From Heligmosomoides polygyrus polygyrus (lineage: Eukaryota > Nematoda > Chromadorea > Rhabditida > Heligmosomidae), in assembly GCA_947396885.1 (NCBI GenBank), contig OX377206.1:22377114-22441113 (forward strand): a stretch of 64,000 nt of DNA. The letters are read 5' to 3'. This document shows positions 33,593 through 44,760 of this stretch, in pieces. The notes beneath the pieces were generated by a model. It searched no databases. It was not told the DNA's origin and was given only the letters and a program-made list of their open reading frames with translations. Within the stretch, counting starts at the first letter, position 1, and the number at the start of each line of letters is the position of its first letter. The position numbers and the translations under genes were made by a program.

Positions 33593-35200
33593 CTAATGAC
33601 GACCACACCACTAATTAATCAGTTCGGCGTGTTTCAGGCGTTGAAAGAATGCTTTAATAACCAATTTAATTGTTTTGAAACTGGGATCATCGGCCCTAAA
33701 GGCAGCCAGCCAATTACATCTTCATTACATACATATTAGCGTCGAAACGTTACTAATGCAGAATCAAAACAATGATTTAGCTATGTAGAACAAGAAGAAC
33801 TGATGAAGCTGCAAGCAATTAACATTGTTCAACTAAATGTTGTTAGTAAAGCGGCGTTTCCGTCATAACCTCAAAAAAACGCAAAATGTAGCCGTTACCC
33901 AAACACTTTGCGGGCAGGCTCATACAAAGGGATAAGATACTACATAGCACCCCTTATTTACGGTGACTAGTTTATAAGTACATATTACCTTACCGGCGAC
34001 TTCGTTGTCCCAAAGTTTTAGACCACCGCCTCCTTCGCGCAAGGTTCTGCTTTTAGCGTGTAGGAGACGAGGCCGAAAAAATGAGGCAAGAGGAGTCCCA
34101 GAACGACCATCAACTGAGACCTCTCCTTCTCCTTTGCCTTGTCTTCCGTTGGGAATATAGCGTCATCGACAACATACATAGACGAGGAACACGACCGTTT
34201 CGTACATCACCTCCACGAAAATGCTAAGGGAGCCGAGGGGATGAAGACCATCAAGAGACCTCTGCTTCGAGGAGCTCTACAGCTGATACACCAGCGTGGA
34301 GCAGCGGAGAATCCGAACCCTAAGTTTGATTGAAGAAGCGTGTGAGTCGACGTCTCCTGGCTTGTAATACGAACATACACTTTTTCGCCGCGCGAGCGGC
34401 GATCTCTGCCGCACGCGCGACGAACCGCCACTGACGAAGGGTTCCTAAATGGGCTTTTATGTGGAAGTTAAGCTCTAGAAAACTCCTAAGGTATGCTCTA
34501 TTGTACCTAGAAACGAAGCTTTTCGTTACAGAGAAACCCTAAATCGTTTCGCAATGGAACAATTGTCTACTTAGATTAGATCACCCAATTCCCTTTCGAA
34601 ATATCCATTTTCTTTGATTAAGTGCACCGAAGGACTCTCAAATAGCTGAGCAGAGGCCGCAGAAAAGTTTTATGCAATTAAAAGAGCATTAAACACCGGG
34701 ATTGTAGCAACACACAGTATGTGGTCGTCGCGTTTGCCGCAGCAGTCACCGTAGTCGCCGCGCGCTTTCGTATGTTCAGCTTGTTCCCCACGTCTTCTCC
34801 CTTGCGCTGGCCGGCAATAAGAACAAGAAGGAGTTAGGAGGATGACTGCGATTAACAATGTTCGAGCAAGTTAGGCATGCCCCGGGTTCCGGAGTTCGAC
34901 AGTCCGAGAAGCTGTCACTTCGCCCAAGTCATCGAGAGGGCCAGTCATGGTAAGCGTTATGCTCACATCCGATCAGTAAACGACTGAATTTCGCGAGATC
35001 CCATAATAGCACGTGGTCGCACAACACGAAACTTCTGAACGAAGTCACTGATGCTGCTCGTTCCCAAGGAGAAAGGTTTTTGACCATCTACTGAAACTGA
35101 CAGTTCTTCTTTTTTATCCATGGGTCTGTTGGTCATTACAAACGTTGCTTTGGGTGCCTAAGAAAGCTTCAAAGCTCCTCCGAGCTCCACCCCAACCCAC
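33593..35200. repeat. Dispersed repeat, copy B (homologous to 13655-15000)
   Basis: Diverged but collinear with copy A. It lacks copy A's TTAA MITE at about 33,830. It has about 440 bp of extra sequence (about 34,350-34,790), including the hairpin-like GCCGCGCGAGCGGCG, between the shared GTCGACGTCTCC and CCCTTGCGCTG segments. No conserved ORF. Confidence 0.75.
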
Positions 35201-36254
35201 CACATGCGTGTAGGTGGTGGTAAGTACTTATTTGCATCACCTAAAGAGCTGTGAACACTGCCATGAACACTGTCTGCATCGCAGTCTTGCGCGAGTTCCG
35301 TCTTTGGACCTTTCTGCTAAATCGGTTCCGTCTTTGGAACTTTCTGCTAAATCGGTAAGTTGAGGTAGACCAGGACAGCCTTCGTTCTCGCAATTTGTTT
35401 TTAAATTTGAGAAAGGAAGCATTAGGATATGCTTTTGTCAGAAAAAAGCATCCATATTTCGGGTGATTTAATGGGCTGTTAGATAATTCGTGTAGTTTTT
35501 TTTATATTTTTCAAAATGAATTTATTCATATTAACAACAAACATTAACCAATGATATATTGACCACTGTTGGATGACCTTGCCGTCTGACGGTAAGTTGA
35601 AAAACTCCACGTTCGAAAAATCCTTGGTTTTAGAAGCGACGAACTGCTGCAATTAATTTATAACAGCTTGAATCAAAAGTTCTACTCAATCAGTTCATAA
35701 CCAAGGGTACCAAAATTCCTGGTGAACTTCGTAGTGTCAATCTGTGGAGAAGGACTCATACTACAATGGCAAGCGATTCCCATTCTCGGAAGTCGCAACC
35801 CGATCCAGCAATCAGAAATAATTACGTAACAGCAAAATGTGTGGGAAACACAGTTTGTTGATTTCAGTCCGGGAGGCATGCTCTCGGGAAGTAATGAGGA
35901 TTATGAGTTTTTGTGCTGAGCACAAACAGTAATTCGAAACTACATAACGCTTACACATATAACCTGCTCTTAATCGTACTCTTCTTAATAAGGTAAAGTC
36001 TCAAAGTTGATGTGACTTGATATATCCTCTGAGAAGCAGTTGAGTAACCTCTTCTTAAGCACTGAGGCAGACATACACACTGCATCCGAAATGAAAGAAA
36101 TAACATAAATGTCGCATCGATTCGGTAAGTTGTGCACATGGACGGAAGTCAACATAAAGCTCCAAAGCACTACATTGTGCAAACGCAAAAGTTCGCTTCA
36201 GTGATCAAGTGCGTTCAGCGCTATGACCGCTCAGATAAAGAGGACTTTTTGTCA
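35201..36254. other. No gene recognised
   Basis: Contains a small tandem duplication at about 35,296-35,355 (GTTCCGTCTTTGGA-CTTTCTG... twice). Otherwise AT-rich with no supported gene. Confidence 0.35.
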
Positions 36255-36258
36255 TCAT

Positions 36259-36336
36259 TAGCTTCGCAGGGGAATTGAACTCGCGATGTGCGCATTCATA
36301 GTCAAATGCCTTAACCACTAGACTATGACGCACTGC
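36259..36336 (-). other. tRNA-like sequence (pseudo-tRNA or SINE head)
   Basis: On the minus strand, TAGTCTAGTGGTTAAGGC matches a polymerase III A box and GAGTTCAATTCCC a B box. A plausible anticodon arm lies between them (GCATTTGACTATGAATGC). The ends do not form a convincing acceptor stem, so I call it tRNA-derived rather than a functional tRNA. Confidence 0.5.
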
Positions 36337-36599
36337 AGTGAGATCGATGCAGCTGGCATATAAGCGTTCTCGCTGACACGCGTTGTTTCTTTTGCTCCTC
36401 CGGTAGCGCGTTCACAGAATTTCAGCGATCAATCATTCACCTTTAACCGCGAATTCAACAATTCTTGACGTGCCTCAGACCTGATACCAAGGTAAGTGGC
36501 CGGAATTCACTACGAATGAACTACGCAGCGATATCAAATGATAGTTCAAAAAATTATTTACAAATATCATAAAAAAATATATGCCTTCGAATGTTCACA

Positions 36600-37250
36600 A
36601 GTACAGGGTGGCCCGTAAATGTTGAAACAAATTTAGAATGGCTAAGGATCACATTTTCAAGGCAACCAGCTGTTCTTTCTAACACTATTTATTATTCGAG
36701 GTTTTCGAAATGTCCTTCATCAGCGGAAATGCAACTTCGAAAACGACGCTCTACCGAAGTGCACGTGGCCGAAAGCGGTTCACGTCGATTTCAGCTCATG
36801 CCTTTTGAGAGGAGGCCTTGAGAGAGTCCGTGCTTTGGCGAGATCTTGCAGTAGTCTTGGACTTCAAGTGTCCGCAGACACAAAAGTCCGTAAGGTTAAG
36901 ATCGGCCGAATTCGTTGACCGAGTTCTTTGCCTCGGTACCCCGGAAAATGGGCATCGTAGAAAGCAAATATCGTTTCCGCAGCATGGAATGTTACCCACT
37001 CCTGTTAAAAAATTATTGGACAATTGTTCATGTTTGACATCATCTACGGCAGTAACATCTTCCTGAGAATATCATTCTGGAAGATGTTTCCGTGAATCTT
37101 GACCGATTGTTCGATGAAAACGAGTGGTGCCTAGGCTTCGGCGGTAAGTTCAGTCTTTGGGGAACAGTGTCTTCGAATGGGTTCGCCTTTTTAGGACTTT
37201 TCCTCAGACGGTAGGAGTACATAGTTCGCGATTATTCTGGAAGTTGTGAG
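36600..37250 (-). pseudogene. IS630/Tc1-like transposase remnant
   Basis: Minus-strand frames contain AETIFAFYDAHFPGYRGKEL and then SADLNLTDFCVCGHLKSKTT, corresponding to the last third of a Tc1-like transposase (…HFPG…, SPDLTPLDFFLWGYLKSK… in relatives). Shifts and stops are frequent. ACAGGGTGGCCCGTAAATGT at about 36,604 looks like the element's end. This family differs from the one at 27.3-28.3 kb. Confidence 0.65.
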
Positions 37251-37500
37251 CGGCCTCCACAGTGAAAATCTTTTCTTCCGTTCAGATCATCTCCTCGATG
37301 CACCCAGTTGCAGCTCATGCATCAATTTCTTTGCCTTAAATACCCGGTTCTGCTTTAGTTTGGCAGATAGTGTCTGTCCTTTTGGATCCGATAACTGCGA
37401 AGCCCGAGGGTCTTTTTAACTATTTGCTGGGCAGTTTTCCTCGAAATTTGGAGGGAGCTGTACTACTTGATTCTCCTCCTAATGTTTTATTTATTTATTT
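37251..37500. other. No gene recognised
   Basis: May hold the decayed N-terminal part of the preceding transposase. Nothing else recognised. Confidence 0.25.
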
Positions 37501-38370
37501 ATCCTACTATATATAAAGCAGCAAGCGTGTGTGTGTGTGCGTGTGTGCGTGTGTGCGTGTGTGCGTGTGTGCGTGTGTGCGTGTGTGCGTGTGTGCGTGT
37601 GTGCGTGTGTGCGTGTGTGCGTGTGTCACACTGTCCGTCCGTCCGTCACACCTGAGTTGGGGCGCGGCAGCCGAACACGTCGGCGAGCGCGCATGGCGAG
37701 CCGTAGACGCGCCGAACACGTCGGCAACCGTGCATGGCGAGCCGTAGACGTGCCGAACACGTCGGCGACCGTGCATGGTGAGCCGTAGACGTGCCGAACA
37801 CGTCGGCAACCGTGCATGGCGAGCCGTAGACGTGCCGAACACGTCGGCGACCGTGCATGGCGAGCCGTAGACGTGCCGAACACGTCGGCGACCGTGCATG
37901 GCGAGCCGCAGACGTGCCGAACACGTCGGCAACCGTGCACGACGAGCCGTAGACGTGCCGAACACGTCGGCGACCGTGCATGGCGAGCCGCAGACGTGCC
38001 GAACACGTCGGCAACCGTGCATGGCGAGCCGTAGACGTGCCGAACACGTCGGCGGCCCAAAACTTCGGCCCTGGGGGTAATCGAGGTCGCTGAACACGAA
38101 TCTAAAGTCGACCAATCGATATCGATAGATATTATCGATTTTTTGAGGATGGCGCTCAAGTGACGCGAAACTTCGGCCCTGGGGGTAGTCGAGGTCGCTG
38201 AACACGAATCTGACGTCGCATCAATCGATCCATCTCGATTAGCATAAAGGTCAGAAGGCCTAGGGAAGAATAGGAAACCCGTAGCGGCCATGGGGTCCTA
38301 TTCTCGGGGTTTGGGGGCGAAGCCCCCAACCAGTCGTAGGCGGCCGTTAAGCCGACGTACGACTGGTTTA
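37501..38370. mobile_element. Helitron-like unit with GT-rich microsatellite and 41-bp minisatellite
   Basis: Begins TCCTACTATATATAAAGCAG. Then come a GTGTGTGC microsatellite (about 37,527-37,627) and about nine tandem 41-bp units (37,671-38,055; core CCGAACACGTCGGCAACCGT). Two diverged copies of CTTCGGCCCTGGGGGTA-TCGAGGTCGCTGAACACG follow at 38,062 and 38,171. The unit closes with two hairpins: TTGGGGGCGAAGCCCCCAA (about 38,311) and a longer one with stem CCAGTCGTA/TACGACTGG (about 38,331-38,367). Hairpins near the 3' end and the AT-rich 5' start suggest a Helitron-type element. A clear CTRR terminus is absent. Confidence 0.5.
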
Positions 38371-38939
38371 TTTATATTTAATACGTCAAGAAGACGTGCA
38401 CTAAATTCAGGGAAAAAAGCAGAAACAACAATGTGCAGAAAAAAGGAATAAAGAAAAGACAGCTAGTAAATGAACAACAAAAAATGACAGTGAGGCCTCT
38501 TCAGTGACCGAAACAATGCGTTAGATACTTACCCACGCAGGTCCCTAGTGGCATGTAATTTTAAGACGGGCTTTGATGGTCAGGAAAATGGGCAGATACC
38601 ACTGCGTACCAGCGAAGTTTATTTTTCCCCGCTAGCCAGCTATGGCGCCGTTGTGGTAGTTGCCGGAACTTCGGCACATGGGTACGCCGGCCGCCCCATG
38701 AGACCGACAACTAGGGCAAACCTCCTCCTGTGGCACGCGAAACAAAAATTGTGAAGAAATTTTAGATAAAGGAGGATGTATTACTAAAAATACAGCCTAG
38801 GATGAAACCTAGGGACCCACATGAATGAGTGACAAAAAAACATCAAGAAAAGGAAGTTGAAGAGATTTTGCTGCCCGCACTACAGAAGTAACGTTATATA
38901 TAAAACTAATCAGCTCGTCAGCAAGAAAAACCAAAAGCA
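38371..38939. other. No gene recognised
   Basis: AT-rich; short ORFs without support. Confidence 0.3.
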
Positions 38940-39950
38940 CCTTCAAGATAACAGAGGAGCAGGAACTAATGTTCCTAAGCGGTTCAAAATCCTGAGCAGC
39001 GAGAAACCTCCATCGAGCCCTAGCACCTGCAAAACGTTGATTTTTTCCAATCGTTTCTTAAAAACACGGCTGCTTACACAGTTCAAAGCCTCAACCAGCA
39101 AACGCTTAATCCATCTTGTCACCCGAAAGAAAAGGCAATTGTATAACTGTGTGTGATTCCTTTTTGAACCAGGATTCAGTGAAGATTGAATGAACCAGCT
39201 CTTAAGCCACAAGGTCTGAACTTTGAGAACTTGCTGGCCCATAGTTTCAACTATCCACGAAGAAGTTTAAAGCAAAAGGTCAAATCAAATTTATCCAAAT
39301 TTATCCTTCTGGTTAACAAAGATCTTAATCCTAGCAGTTCAGATGCTCATCGTAACTGGGTAGATCCCGACAAGAAACTCCTTGGTGCAATCGAAAATAC
39401 CCAAGTCCAGTGAAGGTTTTCTGAACTATTTCGAATTTAATGATGTGTTTTCTGGCAGTGAGGCTCCATATCTGAGAGCAGTACTATAAATGAGGAAAGT
39501 CGTATGCTTTATGTAAATTAACGAGAATTTCGGGGTTGGTACTGCACACATTACGAAAAATGGAATAAAGGGCAGCACAGGATTTCAGTGTAGCTTCTTC
39601 AATGAGATGTGAAGAATCAAGCCTGAAGTCTACGATTGCACTAAGGTCTTTCACAGTCACACAGCTGCTTAACGGCACATCACCAAATGTGTAACGACCG
39701 GCTTGTCTTTCCCCGATGAAAAGCACGAAACACTTTTCCAGATTAATTGTAAAGTTGAATTCCGACGCCCAATGGCATATGTTCGTCAAAGCAAAGTTTT
39801 AAAACATGCTTCATCACATCCTTTTCGATCGTAAATACCATACAATATCAGCATAAGACTGAACCTTAACATTAACATACCTCGTTATGACACCTTTCGG
39901 ATAGGTGAATTACTTCAAGACTCATTTGGCAAGGCCTATAGCATAGGCCA
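38940..39950 (-). pseudogene. 3' remnant of a CR1/Jockey-like non-LTR reverse transcriptase
   Basis: Minus-strand pieces in order: a decayed YAD box near 39,855; then ICHWASEFNFTINLEKCFVL (39,484-39,789), i.e. the Trp-x-x-Glu/Asp-Phe-x-Leu-x-Ile-Asn-x-x-Lys-Cys block after the catalytic box; then YCSQIWSLTARKHIIKFEIVQ; and finally the terminal FFRVTRW ... VFKKRLEKI region near 38,990-39,110. Multiple stops and shifts. The typical C-terminal FF-x-x-R ... FK-x-x-L pattern supports the CR1/Jockey-type assignment. Confidence 0.65.
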
Positions 39951-41019
39951 ATAGCAGTGTATTCTTGCCAAGGTGTGGAACGAAGATTTTTGTGGAGAGA
40001 TCACTCAAAAACGTTTCGGCGCAACCGCTGTCCTCCTCTAGAGCCTGGAAAAGGCAGGAGAAGTTGGAAATTACTCGACCAAAATTCATTACGTTACAAT
40101 GGTTGCTCAGGTTGGGCGAGGGGAACAAAAAAGAGGGAGAGAAGGGCAACCCACCTCATTCAAGCATCCATAGGGCAAACGGTCGTTACATGGAGACAGC
40201 TGTCGGTGGTTAAGAATAATCCACCTCTCCATTCACTCAAGTCTGTCTCAAATCGAGGCTGACTTTCCCTCCTTTCGGATGTCCTCTGACGATTAGTTTC
40301 TCAAGCTTCCACCTATTTTCCAAACTCTAAAGAAGGAGGTTATGACGATGCGTCAGTCGAATAAACACTGGTTAGCAATCTTTGTACTGCACCTCGAAGT
40401 TACCTGCTATTATTACTCGGCGTCATTAATGACAGCCAGGCTAATCAGTTTAAAACAGGATCGGCGTTAACCAATCTTCGTTTGCAATGCGACCCGTAAT
40501 CGACATTTTCGTCATATCGTGAAGGTAATTTGAATACGTATTTGATCTATAAAATGACTTACAGCGACCAGCCGATGGACAATTCAGTGCTATCTTGCCC
40601 GGACATGGAGTTCATCGAGCCCGGAAAGGCTTGGTGTGCTTTGACAGTTAGGCAGACTAGTTTGACTGTCACGCAGTTTTTCGAGAAGAAGAAATCTCTA
40701 GCGTCCAACGGGAACTAGATACGATATCAACGGGAACTAGATATAAAACACTTTTATCAAGTAGTCCTTATAAAAAAACTTGAAGCTAAATGTAAGAGCG
40801 CAGCCTTCTCCAGCTGGTTCCATCATATTCACTTCCATTTTTACTTCTATTCTAAAATGAATTGCAGTGTGTGATTGATGCTTTCGCTCAGCATATAACC
40901 AAAAGGAAGGACTTAACCGTTATACGTAAAGAGAAAAATGGATGCAAGATTTATCCAAGTCAGTTTCCTTGAACCTCACGTGACTGGTGCCGAGGATGTA
41001 GGCTGTTTTGTTGCGATCG
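39951..41019. other. No gene recognised
   Basis: May include further decayed upstream parts of the preceding LINE. No supported gene. Confidence 0.3.
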
Positions 41020-41105
41020 AAACTCTAGCGCCAGGCGGGGCTCGAACCCGCAACTCCTGCTGACCGGGGGGGGGGGGGGGCGCCATTACACCACCGGCGT
41101 TGTTT
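41020..41105 (-). other. tRNA-like sequence interrupted by a 15-G homopolymer
   Basis: On the minus strand GGTGGTGTAATGGCG resembles an A box and GGGTTCGAGCCCCGCC a B box with a good T arm. Between them lies a run of 15 C (plus-strand G15 at 41,066-41,080) that would disrupt the anticodon region. Likely a pseudo-tRNA or a SINE head. The homopolymer length may be a sequencing approximation. Confidence 0.5.
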
Positions 41106-41544
41106 GATCGAACTCAACATCCACACCTCGTGGGACTCATCAGCACTCACCCGTATTCGGGATGAGCCAACTGTTGATATCAACAAGGAACCAGTTAAGC
41201 TGAAGGTCTTGATATCAGTTATTCAATTCATTTTCTTTAAACCTCATGTGGCTGGAACCGAGGATGTAAGCTGTTACAACGATGTTTGCTTCTGTGCCTA
41301 TTTCATCTTCACTTCAGTGAACCATTAAGATTAAGCATGTCTGCTGAAGTCTTGGGACTAAAGTTCTTCCAGAAAACATTTGTACTGTTCTGTTGTGTTG
41401 TTCGTTGTTCCTGTCAAACTCACCAAAAGTCATTCTAGATTCAATGGGAAATTATTGATAAACGGTGGAAGGCGGATGTCTAGGGTGGAGGAGGGTCCTC
41501 AGTCTTGTACCTGCAACAAAAGTGAATGGTTTTAAATGGTTATC
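41106..41544. other. No gene recognised
   Basis: Includes two diverged copies (about 40,970-41,000 and 41,240-41,275) of AACCTCA-GTG-CTGG-(A/G)CCGAGGATGTA. No gene support. Confidence 0.3.
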
Positions 41545-42240
41545 CCATATATAAAAGAGTAATCGGTTGTGCCCGACCGTCCGTCTGCCCATCCGTCCTT
41601 CCGTCGGTCCATCTCCTCTTTCATAACGTCGAGTAACAAGCGTCCGGATTCAGACGAGGTGTCACCCACGTCGTGTCGCGCGCGAACGTCAAAAGACGTG
41701 TCACCGATGTAGCACACTCGGTGTCCGGATTAAAACGACGTGTCACGCAATGGGTGTTTGGGTTCAGAAGGAGTGTCAACGATGGGTGACCGGTAAAGAG
41801 CGGTCCAGTAAGGAGAACCAGTAAAGGAGAGGGGATCAGTACCGGGACTAGTAAAGGGAAGAGCAGTAAAGGTAATGGGGGACCAGTTATGGAGGGGGGA
41901 GGGGGGGAGGGATTCAGAAAAGGAGGCCAGCGAGGGGGTAGAGAGGGGAGGAGGGACCAGTAGAGGCAGGACCAGTAAGGGCGGACCAGGGTTTTATCAG
42001 TATCGTCCAACGTGTATCCGGTTTCAGAAGGCGTGCTACAGACGTCGTGCCACGTGTGTAGGAGTGCAGAAGACGTGTCATAGATGTTGTGGCAACGTCG
42101 TTGCACGTGCGTCAGGGCTCAGCAAATGTGTGATAGTCGATAGCAATATGTGTCCGGATTCAGGAGACGTGATCCAGACGTCGTACAACGTGCACCCAGA
42201 TATAGAAGACATCCCACAGATCATACTTTGCACAGCATCC
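41545..42240. mobile_element. Helitron-like unit with ~42-bp repeats (third copy)
   Basis: Starts near TATCCCATATATAAAAGAG. Two tracts of diverged units (about 41,640-41,790 and 42,010-42,220; core GTCCGGATTCAGAAGACGTG followed by TCAC-GACGTCGTG) flank a purine-rich tract repeating CCAGTAAAGG, as in the unit at 31.7 kb. Confidence 0.45.
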
Positions 42241-43009
42241 GTGAAAAGACTTTTTAAAGGCTTTGTTTGACGAGTGTGCGCGTATTTCACTCTCATTACG
42301 TCTTTTTTCAAATATTTTATTTCACTCAGGCACAAAGCTAAGGCATTGGCGGGGTTGGGTTAGGGGGGGGGGGTGGGACATGAGAAATGACTAAATGAAT
42401 CGGAGGAGTATTATTGCCATCGGACAGTTGACGGTATCGAGTGATCTACCGATTCCGGTTGATTTCATTTATGTTTCGGAAGATTAAGCATTTTGGATTG
42501 AGACTCTCACAAACAGTTCCTCATTAGATTCTGGTGTAAGCTGTGTGACGACTCAGTAGTGAGCGGCGGTGCTTCGTATGCACAGGACCAGATGATGTGC
42601 CTTGACGAAGTTTTGCACTTTTTAACGTCCATACCTTGCTTTGTGTTACTCATTTTCCCAACTTTTAGTAGGCAAATGTTTCAGTAAAAGCCCCCAAATG
42701 CGTGTTCAGTAGGAGCTTTTCATTAGCTGCCCTCCTTATATACAACACTTCGTATTTATTTTGTTGCCGATAACGGTCTTACAGGAAAATAAATTGGAAA
42801 TACTTGCTCATATGAAGAAAGCCAATGTAACAAGAAGTGGAGTCGTAGAATGTAGAATTTTGTCCGCAAAATGCCGTCAAGCGCGCTGCTCAAGAGCCTA
42901 CGTAATTACGCTGGGCGTTTGCTCGGTCACAACGCCTGTAGTGCCTTCCAAACTTCGTTGCACGATCGTTAGTTTTGCTTAGTAGGGCGAGGGTGATGTT
43001 GAACATTGC
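42241..43009. other. Intergenic; probable promoter region of the next gene
   Basis: A G11 tract lies near 42,365. No ORF with support. AACATTGCAG at 43,002-43,011 could be a spliced-leader trans-splice acceptor for the gene that follows. Confidence 0.35.
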
Positions 43010-43018
43010 AGTTTGATC

Positions 43019-43602
43019 ATGGCTGACAATAAACAGGAGCCTAATGATGAGGCAGAGAGGCTCGTCAATGAGCACGTTGAGGAGGAGCGTCAAGACGGGG
43101 TCGGGGATGGTGGAGCATCTCAGAATTTCGAGGAAAGGATGATTCAAGCTCTCCAAGAGTTTGGCTTTTTTGAAACGGTGAGTTGCTTTCATCCTTAAGA
43201 AGAATATTGTCGCGTTTAGATATACTGGCTAAGTGTGAAAGGCTGCTACGTTCTTTATCCCCTCCCACTAGTGTAACGTGTAGTCGTGGTTGGACTACGC
43301 TGACATCTAATCATATTATCACTTCAAATGTTCCTGCGCTGTTGTACAGACACACTTAAAGCACCTGAGTACAAAGTGATCAGAATCGTTTCCAGTTGAG
43401 CGAGGTCTATCAAGAGGTTGTTAACGAGCATGCGGAGGAAGAGCTGAGCAGCGGGAGGATGACTCGTCTTGTTCGCGAACGACTTCAGGAGCGCATACCG
43501 CAGGATCAGTGGAGTGAGCTCTACAACGCGGCTTTGGCCCACTTTGCAGAATTCCAGATTCCCTCTCACGATAACGGAGGACACCACCGCGATCCGCGTT
43601 GA
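43019..43602 (+). CDS. Two-exon gene, 121 residues, ENY2/Sus1-like (tentative)
   Basis: Exon 1 (43019-43177, ATG to ACG|GTGAGT) and exon 2 (43396-43602, acceptor CGTTTCCAG, TGA) join in phase 0 to give 53 + 68 codons. An acceptor-like TTGCAG eight bases before the ATG suggests trans-splicing. The protein is acidic and almost wholly helical. After a charged N-terminus it has MIQALQEFGFFETLSEVYQE, then a helix ending RMTRLVRERL, then IPQDQWSELYNAALAHFAEF. The order (short helix-Gly-Phe/Trp-helix, LV-x-x-x-L, IP-x-x-x-W/K-x-x-L, F-x-x-F) and the length near 100-120 recall ENY2/Sus1, a small nuclear subunit of SAGA and the TREX-2 mRNA-export complex. The match is by eye and weak; 'small helical protein' is safer. 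It lies 323 bp left of the BEL element. Confidence 0.75.
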
Positions 43603-43815
43603 TAGCTTTGCCTGTATGGTGCCTCGCGTTGAGTAGATTCCTGAAATGAGATCGTTTAGATCTGCGTATTCTATCATGTTCACGTGTACACGAGTGTTTA
43701 TGTAATAAGATGTGGTTATTTTATGTAATGAAATGTAATTCGTCATGATTATGTTTATTACTAGTTACAGAAAGCTATAAACCGCACAAACAACATTCGA
43801 ACATCATTCACCTCA

Positions 43816-43920
43816 TCAGCCTCCATGATATTCCACACAGTAGAATGCTTGACGCAACCCACAGAGCGATTGATCAACGCCGACCTTTATCATTTGTACC
43901 TTAACATAATTTAGGCAAGG
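43816..43920 (-). pseudogene. Downstream half of a host exon split by the BEL element
   Basis: Minus-strand reading from the element's left edge is open for 34 codons to TGA at 43818-43816 (PCLNYVK ... GGLRQ-type, Cys-containing, ending CVEYHGG). It continues in frame from the segment at 55931-56062 when the element and one copy of the GGAAG duplication are disregarded. A possible donor (AAG|GTACAA, 43899) offers an alternative end. Convergent with the gene at 43019-43602. Confidence 0.5.
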
Positions 43921-43925
43921 GGAAG

Positions 43926-44760
43926 TGTCGTGACGTTCGCCACGCTCCATCACGACTCTTCAAGGACACACACGCTGGGAGGCGCACTGGTCCCGCCGCG
44001 CAGGGCATACGGTCGCGCGCACGCGCCGCGACGCACTATGAACGCCTTCCCGCGCGCACCCGGTAGTCTTCGGCTTCGTCGTCGCTCCGAGCGGTCGGTC
44101 CGCTCTCCGCTCCGGCACTCCATCGTCAGCGCAGTGTCCACACCATCAGGACTCGACTCGACAGGCCGCGCAGGACTCCAGGACGACCAGGACAAGACGC
44201 GCAGTGTCGACTACAGAGGTAACCGCAGAGACCGACCAAGCCACCGCCCTCGTGAGCGCAGGCTCCAGGGTAGGAGCGAGGAAGGATCCGCGGCTTGCGC
44301 TTGGGGCTGACCCGTAGGCAAGCTGGCGGGGCTCAGCCTTGACTCGTAGGCTTTGTGTTCCATATTGATGTATTGTCTGTATGTTGGGTTGAGATGAAGT
44401 ATGATGTATAATGCGCACTGTCATGTAACTCGAGAGCGGGGGAAGGTTTATTCTGAGCGCAGTGGCAATACTGCAGAAGGTCGGCTGGTTCAATTGTATC
44501 ACGCGAGTGATGTGAAGATGGGCGAGAGTCGCCGGGGGGCCAGCGCAGGTGCAATCCGCGGAGAGATCCTAAATAACATCTGCATTGGTATGAGGTGTGC
44601 TAAGTCGGGGCAATAAGGGCCACACCCCTACGTGGCAGGTTAGGTAAGAGCTAGCGCGCATAGGTAAGACCTCGACACCGGTTGTGCCTCACACGTGGCC
44701 TCGGGTTGAGGGCCGCATGAGTTCCACCACCGATGCAGCGGACTCACCCGGGGCACGACA
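43926..44760 (+). repeat. 5' LTR of the BEL/Pao element
   Basis: 835 bp, GC-rich in its first half. The sequence directly after it (TGGTGCATCGGACCGATG) is the expected place of the primer-binding site and starts TGG as tRNA-primed elements do. I could not identify the tRNA. The ~126-codon ORF inside the LTR is present in both copies but has no recognisable motif. Confidence 0.95.

Noticed and set aside
37531..38080. Cys/Val- and Arg-rich ORFs over the GT microsatellite and 41-bp repeats
   Set aside because: Low-complexity translations of simple repeats.
43930..44310. 126-codon ORF in each BEL LTR
   Set aside because: Present in both LTRs merely because they are identical; GC-rich Arg/Ser composition without a motif or a role known for LTRs.
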